From Bradyrhizobium sp. AZCC 1721 (GTDB lineage Bacteria; Pseudomonadota; Alphaproteobacteria; Rhizobiales; Xanthobacteraceae), in NCBI RefSeq assembly GCF_036924715.1, contig NZ_JAZHSB010000001.1:3711001-3775000 (forward strand): a stretch of 64,000 bases of DNA, written 5' to 3'. Shown here piece by piece: positions 9,111-18,162 of this stretch. The notes beneath the pieces were generated by a model. That model searched no databases and was not told where the DNA came from. It saw only the letters and a program-made list of their open reading frames with translations. Position numbers and translations under genes: made by a program. The first letter of the stretch is position 1, and the number at the start of each line of letters is the position of its first letter.

Positions 9111-9748
9111 CAGGCAGCCTCGCCAGGCTGTTTGGGCAGGCCGGTGCCGATCATGCTGTCGCGGGTGACGAGTTCGGCGAGTTGTTGTTCACTCCAGCCC
9201 TCGGTACCCGCAGGGCGCATCGGCAGTACGAGGTAGCGGATTTCGGCGGTGGAATCCCAGACCCGGATTTTGGTGGTGTCCGGCAGCGTCACGCCGAAAT
9301 CCCTGAGCACGCCGCGCGGATCGGACACGGCGCGGGAGCGATAGGGCGCGGACTTGTACCAGACTGGCGGAAGCCCCAGCACGGGGTGCGGGTAGCAGGA
9401 GCACAGCGTGCACACGACCATGTTGTGCTGGTCGGGCGTGTTTTCTACGACGACCATGTGCTCGCCCTGGCGGCCCGAATAGTCGAGCTCGGCAATCGCT
9501 GCCGTTGCGTCCTTCATCAGCCGTTCGCGGTAGGCGGGATCGCTCCATGCCTTGGCGACCACGCGAACGCCGTTGCGCGGTCCGATTTTCTTTTCATAGA
9601 GATCGATCAGGAGGTCGAGCGCAGCCGGATCGACATAGCCCTTTTCGGTGAGGATCGATTCCAGCGCGCGCACGCGCAGCTCGGTCTCCGAGAGTTCGGA
9701 GTGGTCGTGGTGGTGATGGCCGTGGTGATCGTGATCATGGTCGCTCAT
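9110..9748 (-). CDS. nthA: nitrile hydratase alpha subunit, cobalt type
   Basis: The catalytic subunit. The metal-binding claw is VCTLCSC, with C113, C116 and C118. The Thr after the first Cys marks the cobalt type; iron enzymes have Ser there. WYKSAPYRSRAVSDPRGVL follows as in the family. The first 16 residues are a run of His and Asp (MSDHDHDHHGHHHHDH), an extension that could hold metal. No amidase is adjacent, so the fate of the amide product is not shown here. Confidence 0.95.
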   Translation of the reverse strand: MSDHDHDHHGHHHHDHSELSETELRVRALESILTEKGYVDPAALDLLIDLYEKKIGPRNGVRVVAKAWSDPAYRERLMKDATAAIAELDYSGRQGEHMVVVENTPDQHNMVVCTLCSCYPHPVLGLPPVWYKSAPYRSRAVSDPRGVLRDFGVTLPDTTKIRVWDSTAEIRYLVLPMRPAGTEGWSEQQLAELVTRDSMIGTGLPKQPGEAA

Positions 9749-9801
9749 GCCGTGAGGATAGGCGCAAAATCCGGGCTATGTCGAGGCAGGGAAGCCGCCC
9801 T

Positions 9802-11019
9802 TTAAGCTGGCTGCAGCCGCTCGCGTGATCGCGACGGCAGTGGCGGGAACGTCAACGCAATCGCCATTGCGGCGAGGCCTACGCTGAGTGCGCCGATGTA
9901 AAGCCAGCGGTAATCTTGGAAGGTGTCGAAGATCATGCCGCCGGCCCACGGCCCGAACGCCATGCCAAGGCTCGATACCATTGTCGCCGCGCCGAACACC
10001 GTTCCCATGATCCGCGGGCCGAAATATTCGCGCGCCAGCACGGCATAGAGCGGCATCACGCCGCCATAAGCCGTTCCGAACACGATCGCGAGCGCGTAGA
10101 ACTCGCCGAGTTTGCTGACGTAGAGATAGGTCCCAATCGCCAGCGCCTGCACCAGCAGGCCGCAGACCAGCACCCGCTTGGCGCCCAGCCGATCGGCGAG
10201 GATGCCGAGGAGGAGACGCCCGCCGAGCCCCGACAGGCCTTCCACGCTATAGATGCTGACTGCGGCCATCGCCGGGATGCCGCAGAGCATCGCGTAGCTG
10301 ACCATGTGGAAGATCGGCCCGGAATGCGCGGCGCAACAGGCGAAGAAGGTCAGCGCCAGCACCAGGAATTGGGGCGAGCGAAGCGCACCTGCAACAGACC
10401 ATCCCGCTCCCGGATCGTTGTCAGCGCCCGACGCTGGCGTGGCGGATGGCCTTACCACCAGCGGCTGCCGGACCAGCAGCGCGGCCGGTATCAGCAAGGC
10501 CCACGCCATCAAGCCCACGATCATCATCGCGGTACGCCAATCATAGGTCGAGATCAGCCAGCGCGCGAATGGCGAGATCGTCATCGGCGCCACGCCCATG
10601 CCTGCGGACACCAGCGAGACGGCAAGGCTGCGGTTGTTGTCGAACCACTGTGTCGCCGCCGCAATCATCGGCGCGAAGAAGGCGCCTGCGGCGAGGCCGA
10701 CGAGAATGCCGTAAGCGAGCTGGAATTCGAGCAGGGAGGTGGCGCGGCTGGCTAGCAACAGGCCCGAACCCAGGAGCAGGGCGCCGCAGAGGACGACCGG
10801 ACGCGTGCCAAACCTGTCGCTGGCCGCGCCCCAGGCAAACCCGGCAATTCCCATGGTCAGGAAATCGATGGTCATCGCACCCGAAATTCCGGCACGCGAC
10901 CATCCCGTTTCCGTCGACATCGGTTCCAGATAGACGGCCAGCGAGAACATGGCGCCGATGCCGACGCATGTCATCAATGCGCCCGTGCCGACGATCACCC
11001 AACGATATGATGGTCCCAT
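9802..11019 (-). CDS. MFS transporter
   Basis: A 405-residue major facilitator with about twelve hydrophobic helices. The loop between helices 2 and 3 reads GAASDRFGTRPVV and the equivalent second-half loop reads GILADRLGAKRVLV, both MFS signatures. The ATG at 11019 gives a normal N-terminus (MGPSYRWVIVGTG); a longer frame upstream is antisense to the next gene and is rejected. It ends 53 bases before nthA on the same strand, so it may belong to the nitrile hydratase transcript and carry a nitrile, amide or acid. The substrate is a guess. Confidence 0.88.
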   Translation of the reverse strand: MGPSYRWVIVGTGALMTCVGIGAMFSLAVYLEPMSTETGWSRAGISGAMTIDFLTMGIAGFAWGAASDRFGTRPVVLCGALLLGSGLLLASRATSLLEFQLAYGILVGLAAGAFFAPMIAAATQWFDNNRSLAVSLVSAGMGVAPMTISPFARWLISTYDWRTAMMIVGLMAWALLIPAALLVRQPLVVRPSATPASGADNDPGAGWSVAGALRSPQFLVLALTFFACCAAHSGPIFHMVSYAMLCGIPAMAAVSIYSVEGLSGLGGRLLLGILADRLGAKRVLVCGLLVQALAIGTYLYVSKLGEFYALAIVFGTAYGGVMPLYAVLAREYFGPRIMGTVFGAATMVSSLGMAFGPWAGGMIFDTFQDYRWLYIGALSVGLAAMAIALTFPPLPSRSRERLQPA

Positions 11020-11167
11020 CTGCAAAATGCTCCTTGTTCGCCCCGATCCGCGCCACGCGGATGCGATGGTTTCGCGAACAAGACGAAGCGGAATGGACGA
11101 AGGATTCAGGTTCGCCGGAATTATTTCTGGTCTAAGCTTTTGGAAAAGACTGATAGGGAGCGATGGG

Positions 11168-11974
11168 TTGACCGGATTTGTGACGATTGAAAAAGGCCTC
11201 GGGCCCGATGGCCGTATCGCTGTGGTGCGTTTCGACCGCGGCGACGGCATCAACGCGTTGTCGCCGGAAGCGCTGCGCCAGCTCACTGACGCCGCCCGCA
11301 GTTTTGAAGACGACGGCGCAACCTCAGTCGTGGTGCTGACCGGCGGCGCAAAGTCGTTCAGCGCCGGCTTTGATCTCAAGGACCCCGAGGGTCGTTCGCG
11401 CAAGACCATGGACCTCGGAGCCTTGCGCCGGCACTTGAAGCTTGGGCCGCGGCTGACCCGGGCCTGGCAGGACATGGAGCAGATCACGATCGGCGCCATC
11501 GAGGGTTTTTGCGTCGGCGGCGGCGTGGCGCTGGCGGTCGCGCTGGATTTCCGGGTGATGGCCCGCGACGCCCATATGCGCGTGCCCGAGATCGGTCTCG
11601 GCATGAATATGAGCTGGCAGAGCGTGCCGCGCATGCTGCATCTGATGGGACCGGCCCGCACCAAGCAGGCCGTAATCCTGGCCGACCAGCGCATCACCGC
11701 GGCCGAGGCCTACGAATGGCGCCTGGTGGAGGAGGTCGCTGATCCCGGCAAGGCCTTCGACGCAGCGATGGCGCTCGCCGCCAAAATCGCCGCTCAGCCG
11801 CCGCTATCCGTTGCCATGACCAAGCTGACGGTCAATCGCCTCGCACACGCGCTCGACGATCTCGCCAGCCACATGGATGTCGACCAGTTCGCGCTGGCGA
11901 GCATGACCGAGGATCACAAGGAAGGCGTCGCCGCGTTTCTGGAGCGACGCAAGCCGAAGTTCAGGGGGAAATAG
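11168..11974 (+). CDS. enoyl-CoA hydratase/isomerase family protein (crotonase fold)
   Basis: A 268-residue crotonase. The oxyanion-hole segments are FSAGFDLKD and EGFCVGGGVALAVALDFRV. MRVPEIGLGMNMSW supplies one acidic residue at the usual Glu position. The second catalytic Glu of true hydratases is not obvious in RTKQAVILAD, so isomerase or another crotonase activity is possible. The TTG at 11168 is chosen because AGGGAG lies 7 bases upstream. It is divergent from the MFS gene and its substrate is unknown. Confidence 0.85.
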   Translation: MTGFVTIEKGLGPDGRIAVVRFDRGDGINALSPEALRQLTDAARSFEDDGATSVVVLTGGAKSFSAGFDLKDPEGRSRKTMDLGALRRHLKLGPRLTRAWQDMEQITIGAIEGFCVGGGVALAVALDFRVMARDAHMRVPEIGLGMNMSWQSVPRMLHLMGPARTKQAVILADQRITAAEAYEWRLVEEVADPGKAFDAAMALAAKIAAQPPLSVAMTKLTVNRLAHALDDLASHMDVDQFALASMTEDHKEGVAAFLERRKPKFRGK

Positions 11975-12184
11975 CGCGGTATGGCCGCGTTGGCCAGATT
12001 TGCCGCGACAACCAGTGGGATTGCCACGCCCAAAAATATGGCGCAGCATCCTTCAATTGCATGATCGAAATCAAAACAGGATGGGCTATTTGCCCCTTGC
12101 AACCTGCAAGCATTGCGTGCCTTGCGGGAGCTTAGATTGTACACCAGCCGTTGCTGGCGAGCCCACATATGGAGAAGGCCCCCA

Positions 12185-12562
12185 ATGAAAACCGTGCAAG
12201 CGATGCTCGCCGAAGCCGATGCTGAAGTCCCGCGTATCAGTCCCGATGAAGCCAAGGAATTGCTGGGAAGGGCCGATGTGCTTTTCCTCGATGTTCGGGA
12301 GCCAGCGGAAGTTACTGCCTCTGGAAAAGTTCCGGGTGCCGTCGCCATACCGCGCGGCCTCGTGGAGTTCAAGGCGGATCCTGCCTCAGCGATGCATGAT
12401 AAGGCCTTCGACCGGACCAAGACGGTTATTGCTTACTGCGCATCCGGCGGGCGTTCCGCGCTGGTGGGAAAGACGCTGAAGGATATGGGTTACGGCAACG
12501 TACGCAATCTCGGCGGCTTCAAAGGCTGGTTGGACGCAGGCGGAGACGTCGAAAAGGGCTGA
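12185..12562 (+). CDS. rhodanese-like sulfurtransferase domain protein
   Basis: A 125-residue single rhodanese domain. The active Cys is C85 in AYCASGGRSAL. FLDVREPAEVTASGKVPGA and NLGGFKGW are family features. Single-domain rhodaneses move sulfane sulfur or act as cytosolic thiol carriers. GGAGAAGG just before the ATG at 12185 supports this start. It stands alone, convergent with the M24 peptidase. Confidence 0.9.
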   Translation: MKTVQAMLAEADAEVPRISPDEAKELLGRADVLFLDVREPAEVTASGKVPGAVAIPRGLVEFKADPASAMHDKAFDRTKTVIAYCASGGRSALVGKTLKDMGYGNVRNLGGFKGWLDAGGDVEKG

Positions 12563-12633
12563 GGCTTAAAGTCAACGTTCGCGCACGACCGCGCATCGCG
12601 CGACGGTCGTCGCAAGCTGACTTCAAAAGCACC

Positions 12634-13836
12634 TCACCGCGCCACTGCGCTGCCGCCAATATTCCAGCCGCGGCTGCCTTCGCCGAAGATCTCGTAGCCG
12701 GTTGCGGTCACTGCAACCGTGTCCTCCAGCTTAATGAAGCCACGGCGCGGGTGCTTCATCGTCGTTTCGATCGACACCACCATGCCGGGCTCCAAGGGCC
12801 GGCGCGCGTCCGGGTCATCGTAGGGAATAGGGCCCTTGGCCGTCAGGCGAGGGGCCTCGTGGCTGACTAGCCCCATGCCGTGCGCCAGGAAGTCGGTGCA
12901 GTCGCGCTGGTTCGACTGCGCGAGCCGCTTTTCCGCCGCGGCATAGATTTCGCCGCCCATCGCGCCCGGCCGCACTGCGGCGAATGCCGCCCGCTGGATG
13001 GCTTCGATGTCCGTCAGAAGATCCTTCAATTCGCTGTCCGGTTCGCCCAGCACAGCCATCCGCGCGAGGTCGCCAATATAGCCGTGATAGTTGCCGCCGG
13101 AATCCAGCGAGAGCACGTCGCCGGTTTCCCAGCGCTGGGCGGAAGGCGCGCGGTTGTGGCTGGCGCCGCAGGCCAGCAGGCAATACTCGAAAGTCAATCC
13201 GCGCTTGACCTCTGCGATCCTCAGTGCGTCGAAAAGCTGCTGCTTGGTGGTGCCCGGGCCGTGGTTTGCGATCACCTCGTCCATGGATTCGATCACCAAT
13301 TCCGAAGCCTTTTTCAGCTTGGTCAGCTCCGCCGGCGACTTCACGGCACGCAGGCGCTCGAGCACCAACAGCGCATCCTTGATCTCGCTATCGGGCAGGG
13401 CGTCCGAAAGAGCCCTGCCGGCATCCATCGGCAGGAACGGCATCTCGACGCCGATGCGCTTCATCGGTACGCCCGCGTTCTTGATCACGCGTGCCCCCAG
13501 CGAAACGGCATCCAACGAGCCGTTGCCCTCGGTGCGGACTTGCGGAACCCAAAGTGGCGCCACGGCCCGCTGGTGCGTTTCCAGCCGGTGTCCAATATAG
13601 GCCGCCTTGTCGGGCGCGCCCTTCGGGTAGATCAGGACGGGCAAGTACCGGCTGACGCCGAGCGCGTCCATGTAGTCGAAGAAGATCGCGCGCTCCGCGT
13701 CGAGCAGGTATTGGACGTTATGCTTGGAGGTCGCGACCAGGATATCAAGACCGGCCGCTTCCATAAGGGAATCGAGCTTGGCGGCGTCAAATGGAATGGC
13801 GCGAGGTTCGGTCGGACGACTGACGCGTTCTTGCAT
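12634..13836 (-). CDS. M24 family metallopeptidase (Xaa-Pro aminopeptidase-like)
   Basis: 400 residues with a creatinase-like N-terminal domain (residues 1-150) and a pita-bread catalytic domain. Metal ligands are seen as two Asp in LSLDSGGNYHGYIGDLAR, His in AHGMGLVSHE, Glu in SIETTMK and Glu in KLEDTVAVT. Family members cleave Xaa-Pro bonds or act as creatinase or dipeptidase-like enzymes; the substrate cannot be told. The ATG at 13836 has GGAGGT six bases before it. A longer upstream frame has no such support. Confidence 0.9.
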   Translation of the reverse strand: MQERVSRPTEPRAIPFDAAKLDSLMEAAGLDILVATSKHNVQYLLDAERAIFFDYMDALGVSRYLPVLIYPKGAPDKAAYIGHRLETHQRAVAPLWVPQVRTEGNGSLDAVSLGARVIKNAGVPMKRIGVEMPFLPMDAGRALSDALPDSEIKDALLVLERLRAVKSPAELTKLKKASELVIESMDEVIANHGPGTTKQQLFDALRIAEVKRGLTFEYCLLACGASHNRAPSAQRWETGDVLSLDSGGNYHGYIGDLARMAVLGEPDSELKDLLTDIEAIQRAAFAAVRPGAMGGEIYAAAEKRLAQSNQRDCTDFLAHGMGLVSHEAPRLTAKGPIPYDDPDARRPLEPGMVVSIETTMKHPRRGFIKLEDTVAVTATGYEIFGEGSRGWNIGGSAVAR

Positions 13837-14279
13837 GATGAGACCTCCGTTGCGGCCGGCATGAACCAACTGGCCTCGGGGCTTTGTGTTTCGCCTAGAG
13901 CCGCATTGTGAGTGGGAAGCGGGAGGCGTACCAGCGATGAAATCGGCGAGCTCCAATGCAGATTGACGAACGCTGTGCACTCCAAAGCGAATTGAAAATT
14001 TGATCGGATAAAAAATCAATACTTTCAATGCGGTTCCTAAAACGAACTCGGAGTCCAATTTAAGTCAATCACGAGTCAGTGCGTCTGACGCGGTCGAATT
14101 GCCGGGTCCCGTCGGACCCAGCGCAAGCTCTGAAGGCTCTGGAACAAATGATGGCCTGTCACCATGCTTGAACACTGGTGATGGCCGCGCCCGCAAGGTG
14201 AGCCAGCCTCGCGATATGGCCGGTTTTGGCGCAAAGCCCGGCCCTTCCGAACATCGGCGGCGTCCGGTGCGGGAGGGTG
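13837..14279. other. gene-free stretch before the Gre/HerA/gas vesicle insert
   Basis: About 440 bases without a convincing gene on either strand. It probably marks the left junction of the inserted region, but I see no direct repeat, tRNA or insertion sequence end here. Confidence 0.4.
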
Positions 14280-14762
14280 CTACGAGATCGAAATGATCTC
14301 AAGTTTCTGACCTGATGCGTCGACCTCATCACCAGCGGCTTTGCCCATCAGCAGCCTTGCCACTGGTGAAACAAAGGAGATGGATCCTGCCTTAGGATCT
14401 GCCTCGTCCTCACCCACGATACGATATTTTTGTACGCGTCCATCGTCGCGCCTGAAGGTCACCGTGCTCCCGAAGGCGACAGTGTCAGTCGACGCCGGAT
14501 TAGGGATGACCTGAGCCGTCCGAACTCTCGCCGCAAAGTAGCGCATATCGCGCAGCGGGATTGCCGCTTGCCGGCGTCGTTCATTAACGTCCTCGATCTT
14601 CTGCGCCGTCTCATAAGCCTCGCGGGCCTGGTGGAGTTCAGATTCCAGAGCCTGCAATCCCGCTTCCGTAACAAGATTCGGATGAGGTGAAACGGGGCGG
14701 TCGGGAAGCAAAGTCTCCGACGCAGTTTCGGCACTGTCTTCCTTGGTGAAGGCAACGCTCAA
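14280..14762 (-). CDS. GreA/GreB-family transcription factor
   Basis: 160 residues: an acidic leader, a short coiled-coil (LQALESELHQAREAYETAQK), and a C-terminal FKBP-like Gre domain (VAFGSTVTFRRDDGR, then YRIVGEDEADPKAGSISF and SPVARLLMGKAAGDEV). Such proteins enter the RNA polymerase secondary channel and either rescue arrested complexes or compete with real GreA. The coiled-coil is shorter than in GreA. The start is a TTG at 14762, backed by AAAGGAGT just upstream. It lies 54 bases after the HerA-like gene, probably in one operon. Confidence 0.85.
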   Translation of the reverse strand: MSVAFTKEDSAETASETLLPDRPVSPHPNLVTEAGLQALESELHQAREAYETAQKIEDVNERRRQAAIPLRDMRYFAARVRTAQVIPNPASTDTVAFGSTVTFRRDDGRVQKYRIVGEDEADPKAGSISFVSPVARLLMGKAAGDEVDASGQKLEIISIS

Positions 14763-14816
14763 GCTCAGGACTCCTTTCAGGCGTAGTAATGTCTGAGTGC
14801 GCGCTCGACCGTCGCA

Positions 14817-16325
14817 TCATGGAGCCGAATTGCTGCAGCCTTGCTCGGCCGGCAGTTCCTCGGCATTGGGGTCGCCCGGTGCCGTCGCCCAGGCCAGTTC
14901 GACGAGCGTGACGATCCGCCGACCGGCACCGTCAAGCTGGCAAACAATGAGGCCCTGCTCCTCGATGTAGGTCAGCAGACGCCGTGCACGGCGCAACGAA
15001 TGTGAGCCATAGGCGCGTGCAATCGCTGCATCGCCCGGGCAGGGCCACCCTTCCTTCGCGGCGCGGGCGATCATCATGAAGACGCCCTGCATATCCTCCG
15101 GCAGAAGTGAGGCGCGGACCGAGACATCCTGCCACCCGTCATCCTCTGCCATATCGGAGCTGAGCCCGGCGCGGGCGCGTGTCAGCATGCGACGGAAGTC
15201 ACCTAGGTCCGGCACGGCCGAACCGAGGCCCTCTATTCGGCAGCGGACCACGAACTCCTGATAGAGTACGCCGATGGCACGGAATCCGGCCTCGGGTTCC
15301 GCCATGATGGCGCGCAGAATACGGTCCACTCGTTCACGCCGCTCCGCCAGCTCCTCAGCGCTGAGTGGCTGGTCCACCGCTTCGGGATGGATCTCCAGCG
15401 CCGCTGATTTCGCCGCCATGAGCTGGACGAGGAGGTCTGGCGCCGACCGACGCTGGGGCCGATTGTTCTCGGGCGGCGGCGCTGCCAGGATGATGGCGCG
15501 TGCGTCAAGTGTCGCTTCCGGCAGAGGCGTCAGGCGCGGGGTTGCGTTGCGCGGCGCGGTATCGGTTGGACCAATACGCAGCCCTAGCGGACGACGGGAG
15601 AGGGCCGGTCCCAGCGCCATGAATTGTCCGCGCTCCAGATCCCGGAAGGCCTCTGCCTGTCGCCGTTCCATGCCCAGAAGCTCGGCAGCGCGGGCCATGT
15701 CGATATCCAGAAAAGTTCGGCCCATGAGGAAATTGGACGCCTCGGCCGCGACGTTCTTGGCGAGCTTCGCCAGTCGCTGGGTGGCGATGACCCCCGCAAG
15801 CCCTCGTTTGCGGCCGCGGCACATCAGGTTCGTCATGGCGCCGAGCGAGAGTTTGCGCGCCTCGTCCGAAACCTCGCCGGCGACTGCCGGTGCAAAGAGC
15901 TGCGCCTCATCCACCACCACCAGCATAGGATACCAGTGGTCGCGGACGACTTCGAAAAGCCCGCTGAGGAAGGCGGCGGCGCGCCGCATCTGGTTCTCGG
16001 CGTCGAGCCCCTCGAGATTGAGCACCGTGGAGACGCGATGGATGCGCGCTCGTTCGCCGGCGACCTGCAGACCCCGCTCGGTATGGTCCTCGGCATCGAT
16101 CAGGAGGTGGCCGAAACGGTCGGAAAGCGCGACGAAGTCGCCTTCGGGATCGATGATGGTCTGTTGCACCCAGGGGGCACTCTGTTCCAGCAGCCGGCGC
16201 AGCAGATGGGATTTGCCGGAGCCCGAATTACCTTGGACCAGCAGGCGAGTCGCAAGCAGTTCCTCAAGGTCCAGAGTCGCCGGGGCGCCTGCGGTCGTGT
16301 GTCCCATCTCGATCGCAACGGTCAT
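14817..16325 (-). CDS. HerA-like P-loop ATPase (DUF87 type)
   Basis: About 502 residues. Walker A is QGNSGSGKSHLLRRLL near the N-terminus, followed by IDPEGDFVAL. Walker B is MLVVVDEAQLFAP, and a RecA/FtsK-like core continues to IATQRLAKLAKNVA. The N-terminal HAS barrel of archaeal HerA is missing. The last third looks helical and may hold winged helix elements. HerA ATPases translocate DNA, often with a nuclease partner, but none is adjacent. The ATG at 16325 (MTVAIEMG) is preferred; an upstream ATG at 16394 is in frame. It is divergent from the gas vesicle operon. Confidence 0.82.
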   Translation of the reverse strand: MTVAIEMGHTTAGAPATLDLEELLATRLLVQGNSGSGKSHLLRRLLEQSAPWVQQTIIDPEGDFVALSDRFGHLLIDAEDHTERGLQVAGERARIHRVSTVLNLEGLDAENQMRRAAAFLSGLFEVVRDHWYPMLVVVDEAQLFAPAVAGEVSDEARKLSLGAMTNLMCRGRKRGLAGVIATQRLAKLAKNVAAEASNFLMGRTFLDIDMARAAELLGMERRQAEAFRDLERGQFMALGPALSRRPLGLRIGPTDTAPRNATPRLTPLPEATLDARAIILAAPPPENNRPQRRSAPDLLVQLMAAKSAALEIHPEAVDQPLSAEELAERRERVDRILRAIMAEPEAGFRAIGVLYQEFVVRCRIEGLGSAVPDLGDFRRMLTRARAGLSSDMAEDDGWQDVSVRASLLPEDMQGVFMMIARAAKEGWPCPGDAAIARAYGSHSLRRARRLLTYIEEQGLIVCQLDGAGRRIVTLVELAWATAPGDPNAEELPAEQGCSNSAP

Positions 16326-16838
16326 GTCTCGACTCAAAGTCTCTCCAGGGAGGCGGGGCTTAACAACCTGATCGCAGCCCGTCGAGCAGCCCATGGCCGA
16401 TCACTCTGCGTTCTCCACGGTTTGTCGTTTCTGATCGGATCTGAGTCTCGGCAGCAAAAAACGGAGATGTTCGCCGGCTGTTTCACCGCTGCATTCGAGT
16501 CCACTCTGGTTCCATTCGAGTCAAACCGCCGATTTTCCTAGTTGCATCGGAGTCCCCTAAGAGCACCAAGGCGCGACGCCCGATTGGAAGTTTGGCTGCG
16601 ACATGATCTTTGAACTTACGATTAAAAACCGTACGCGACCGATTACGGTAGTTAGCGATGGGCGAGGGAACAGTGAGGCCCTACGGAAACCCTTTGCGCT
16701 GACAGTGAAAATTGGCGGCGAGCGCATGCGGCAGCGCGAGGCGACGCGGCTTACGTCCTCGTTTTGAAACCAGTGCGAAGCCATGCGCGTATCAGTTTCC
16801 GGAAGGACAAATCGTGTTTTCCGGAAGGAGCAAACCGT
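16326..16838. promoter_or_regulatory. divergent spacer between the HerA-like gene and the gas vesicle operon
   Basis: About 510 bases, lower in GC than the operon that follows. It must carry the promoters for both directions, but I could not pick a confident -35/-10 pair. It includes one possible small gene, listed separately. Confidence 0.4.
16603..16767 (+). CDS. possible small protein, 54 residues, unknown
   Basis: An open frame from ATG 16603 giving MIFELTIKNRTRPITVV then KPFALTVKIGGERMR. Its pattern of alternating hydrophobic residues looks like beta strands, and its base composition is unlike the GC-rich operon downstream. There is no good ribosome site and I recognise no family. It may be a remnant or chance. 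Confidence 0.2.
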   Translation: MIFELTIKNRTRPITVVSDGRGNSEALRKPFALTVKIGGERMRQREATRLTSSF

Positions 16839-17150
16839 ATGACTGGAATAGCAATGACTCAAACGCCTCAAGCAAACGGCAGATTGTCGGGCGAGCTGTA
16901 CAAAGTCGTTGAGTTGATCCTGGACCGCGGGCTGGTCATCGACGTGTTCGTGCGTGTGTCGGTGATCGGCCTCGAGGTGGTCACCATCGATGCGCGGGTC
17001 GTCGTGGCCGGCGTCGATGCTTACCTGCGCTTCGCCGAGATGTGTGGCCGCCTCGATCTCACCGGCAGCAGCCCCCGGATCGGCCGCTCGCTGCCCGACG
17101 GCGCGCTGCCGCTCGAGCTCCCCGGCCGGGCGCGCACGGAAATCGGCTGA
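16839..17150 (+). CDS. gvpA: gas vesicle structural protein, GvpA/GvpJ family
   Basis: 103 residues. The GvpA fold is clear: LYKVVELILDRGLVIDVFVR, then VSVIGLEVVTIDARVVVAG, then VDAYLRFAEM. GvpA builds the gas-filled protein shell; GvpJ is a minor relative. It is longer than cyanobacterial GvpA and its tail (RLDLTG onward) resembles GvpJ, so the a/j label is uncertain. AAGGAG lies 8 bases before the ATG at 16839. It leads a seven-gene operon and is one of three GvpA-type paralogues there. Confidence 0.85.
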   Translation: MTGIAMTQTPQANGRLSGELYKVVELILDRGLVIDVFVRVSVIGLEVVTIDARVVVAGVDAYLRFAEMCGRLDLTGSSPRIGRSLPDGALPLELPGRARTEIG

Positions 17151-17170
17151 CCCAACGGAAAGGATGACTG

Positions 17171-17905
17171 ATGAGCAGCTATGTCTACTGTGTCACGCGT
17201 GCCTCGCACCCACTACCGCTCGAAGGCGCGGTGGGGGTGGGGGAGCGAGCTCCCGCCCTCCGGCTCGTGCGCGAGCAGGATCTCGTCGCGGTGGTTAGCG
17301 ACGCGCCGGAGAACTTGCGCGCGAAGCGGCGCGATCTGGTGAAGCACGATGCGGTCATCGGACGGATCTACGCAGCCGGCACCGTGCTGCCGATGCGGTT
17401 CGGGATGGTCGCGCCCGACGACGAGGCCGTGCAGACGGAGCTTCGATCGAGGGCGCGTCGCTATGGCGAACTGCTGTGCCGGATCGATGGCCATGTCGAG
17501 CTCAACGTCAAAGGCTTTCATGCGGAGGAAGCTCTTCTCCGCGACCTCTTGCTTCAGAACGACGAGTTACGCGCGCGAAATCACGCACTTCGCGCCGCAG
17601 ATGGCGGCAGCCATCAGGACAAGGTGGCGTTCGGCGAGCGCGTGGCCGCCGCCGTTGCGGAGCGGCGCGCGCGTGACGCGGACCAGGTCATCGCCCGCCT
17701 GCAACCACATGCCGCGCAGATACGTCGGGGCCCGCCGGTCGACGGTTGCTTCGTCAACGTATCGTTCCTGGTGGCGTCGGGCGCCCGGGCGGACTTCGAT
17801 GGTGCCCTGTCGCCGCTGCGCCGCGAGCTGCCCGGCTACGCAAGCGTCGAGCTGTACGGGCCCTTGCCGCCTTACAGCTTCGTCGGCAACGAAGCGGACG
17901 TGTGA
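17171..17905 (+). CDS. gvpF: gas vesicle protein GvpF (GvpL/GvpF family)
   Basis: 244 residues. The start MSSYVYCVTR and REQDLVAVVSDAP are typical of GvpF/GvpL, as are HDAVIGRIYAAGTVLPMRFG and the end SVELYGPLPPYSFV. These proteins are minor shell components or nucleating chaperones that bind GvpA. It begins 20 bases after the first gene and overlaps gvpG by four bases. Confidence 0.92.
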   Translation: MSSYVYCVTRASHPLPLEGAVGVGERAPALRLVREQDLVAVVSDAPENLRAKRRDLVKHDAVIGRIYAAGTVLPMRFGMVAPDDEAVQTELRSRARRYGELLCRIDGHVELNVKGFHAEEALLRDLLLQNDELRARNHALRAADGGSHQDKVAFGERVAAAVAERRARDADQVIARLQPHAAQIRRGPPVDGCFVNVSFLVASGARADFDGALSPLRRELPGYASVELYGPLPPYSFVGNEADV

Positions 17906-18162
17906 GGGCCGTGGCGGTGGGACTCCTGTCGCATGTCTTGTTGCTGCCGCTCGCGCCGGCCCGCTTCGCGCTGTGGACCATCGACCGGGTCGTCGACGCC
18001 GCTGCCGAACAGCATTGCGGCCCGGCAGCCATCCGGCGCGAGCTGGCCGAGCTTTCGCGGCAACTGGATGAAGGGTTGATCGATGCCGAGGAATTCGATC
18101 GACGTGAGGACGAGATCCTCGACCGGCTGGACGAGGGACGAAAGCGAGGAATGATCGCATGA
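17902..18162 (+). CDS. gvpG: gas vesicle protein GvpG
   Basis: About 86 residues. GLLSHVLLLPLAPARFALWTI followed by an acidic helix, AIRRELAELSRQLDEGLID and EEFDRREDEILDRLDE, is the GvpG pattern. GvpG is an accessory assembly protein. A GTG at 17902 overlaps the gvpF stop (GTGA); in-frame GTGs at 17911 and 17917 are alternatives, and the last gives the usual MGLL start. The stop overlaps gvpJ as ATGA. Confidence 0.88.
   Translation: MRAVAVGLLSHVLLLPLAPARFALWTIDRVVDAAAEQHCGPAAIRRELAELSRQLDEGLIDAEEFDRREDEILDRLDEGRKRGMIA

Noticed and set aside
11020..11697. N-terminal extension of the MFS gene to 631 codons
   Set aside because: The extension is the complement of the enoyl-CoA hydratase gene, and the natural MFS start is at 11019.
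16557..16871. A 104-codon minus-strand frame upstream of the gas vesicle operon
   Set aside because: It runs across the gvpA ribosome site and has no family features.
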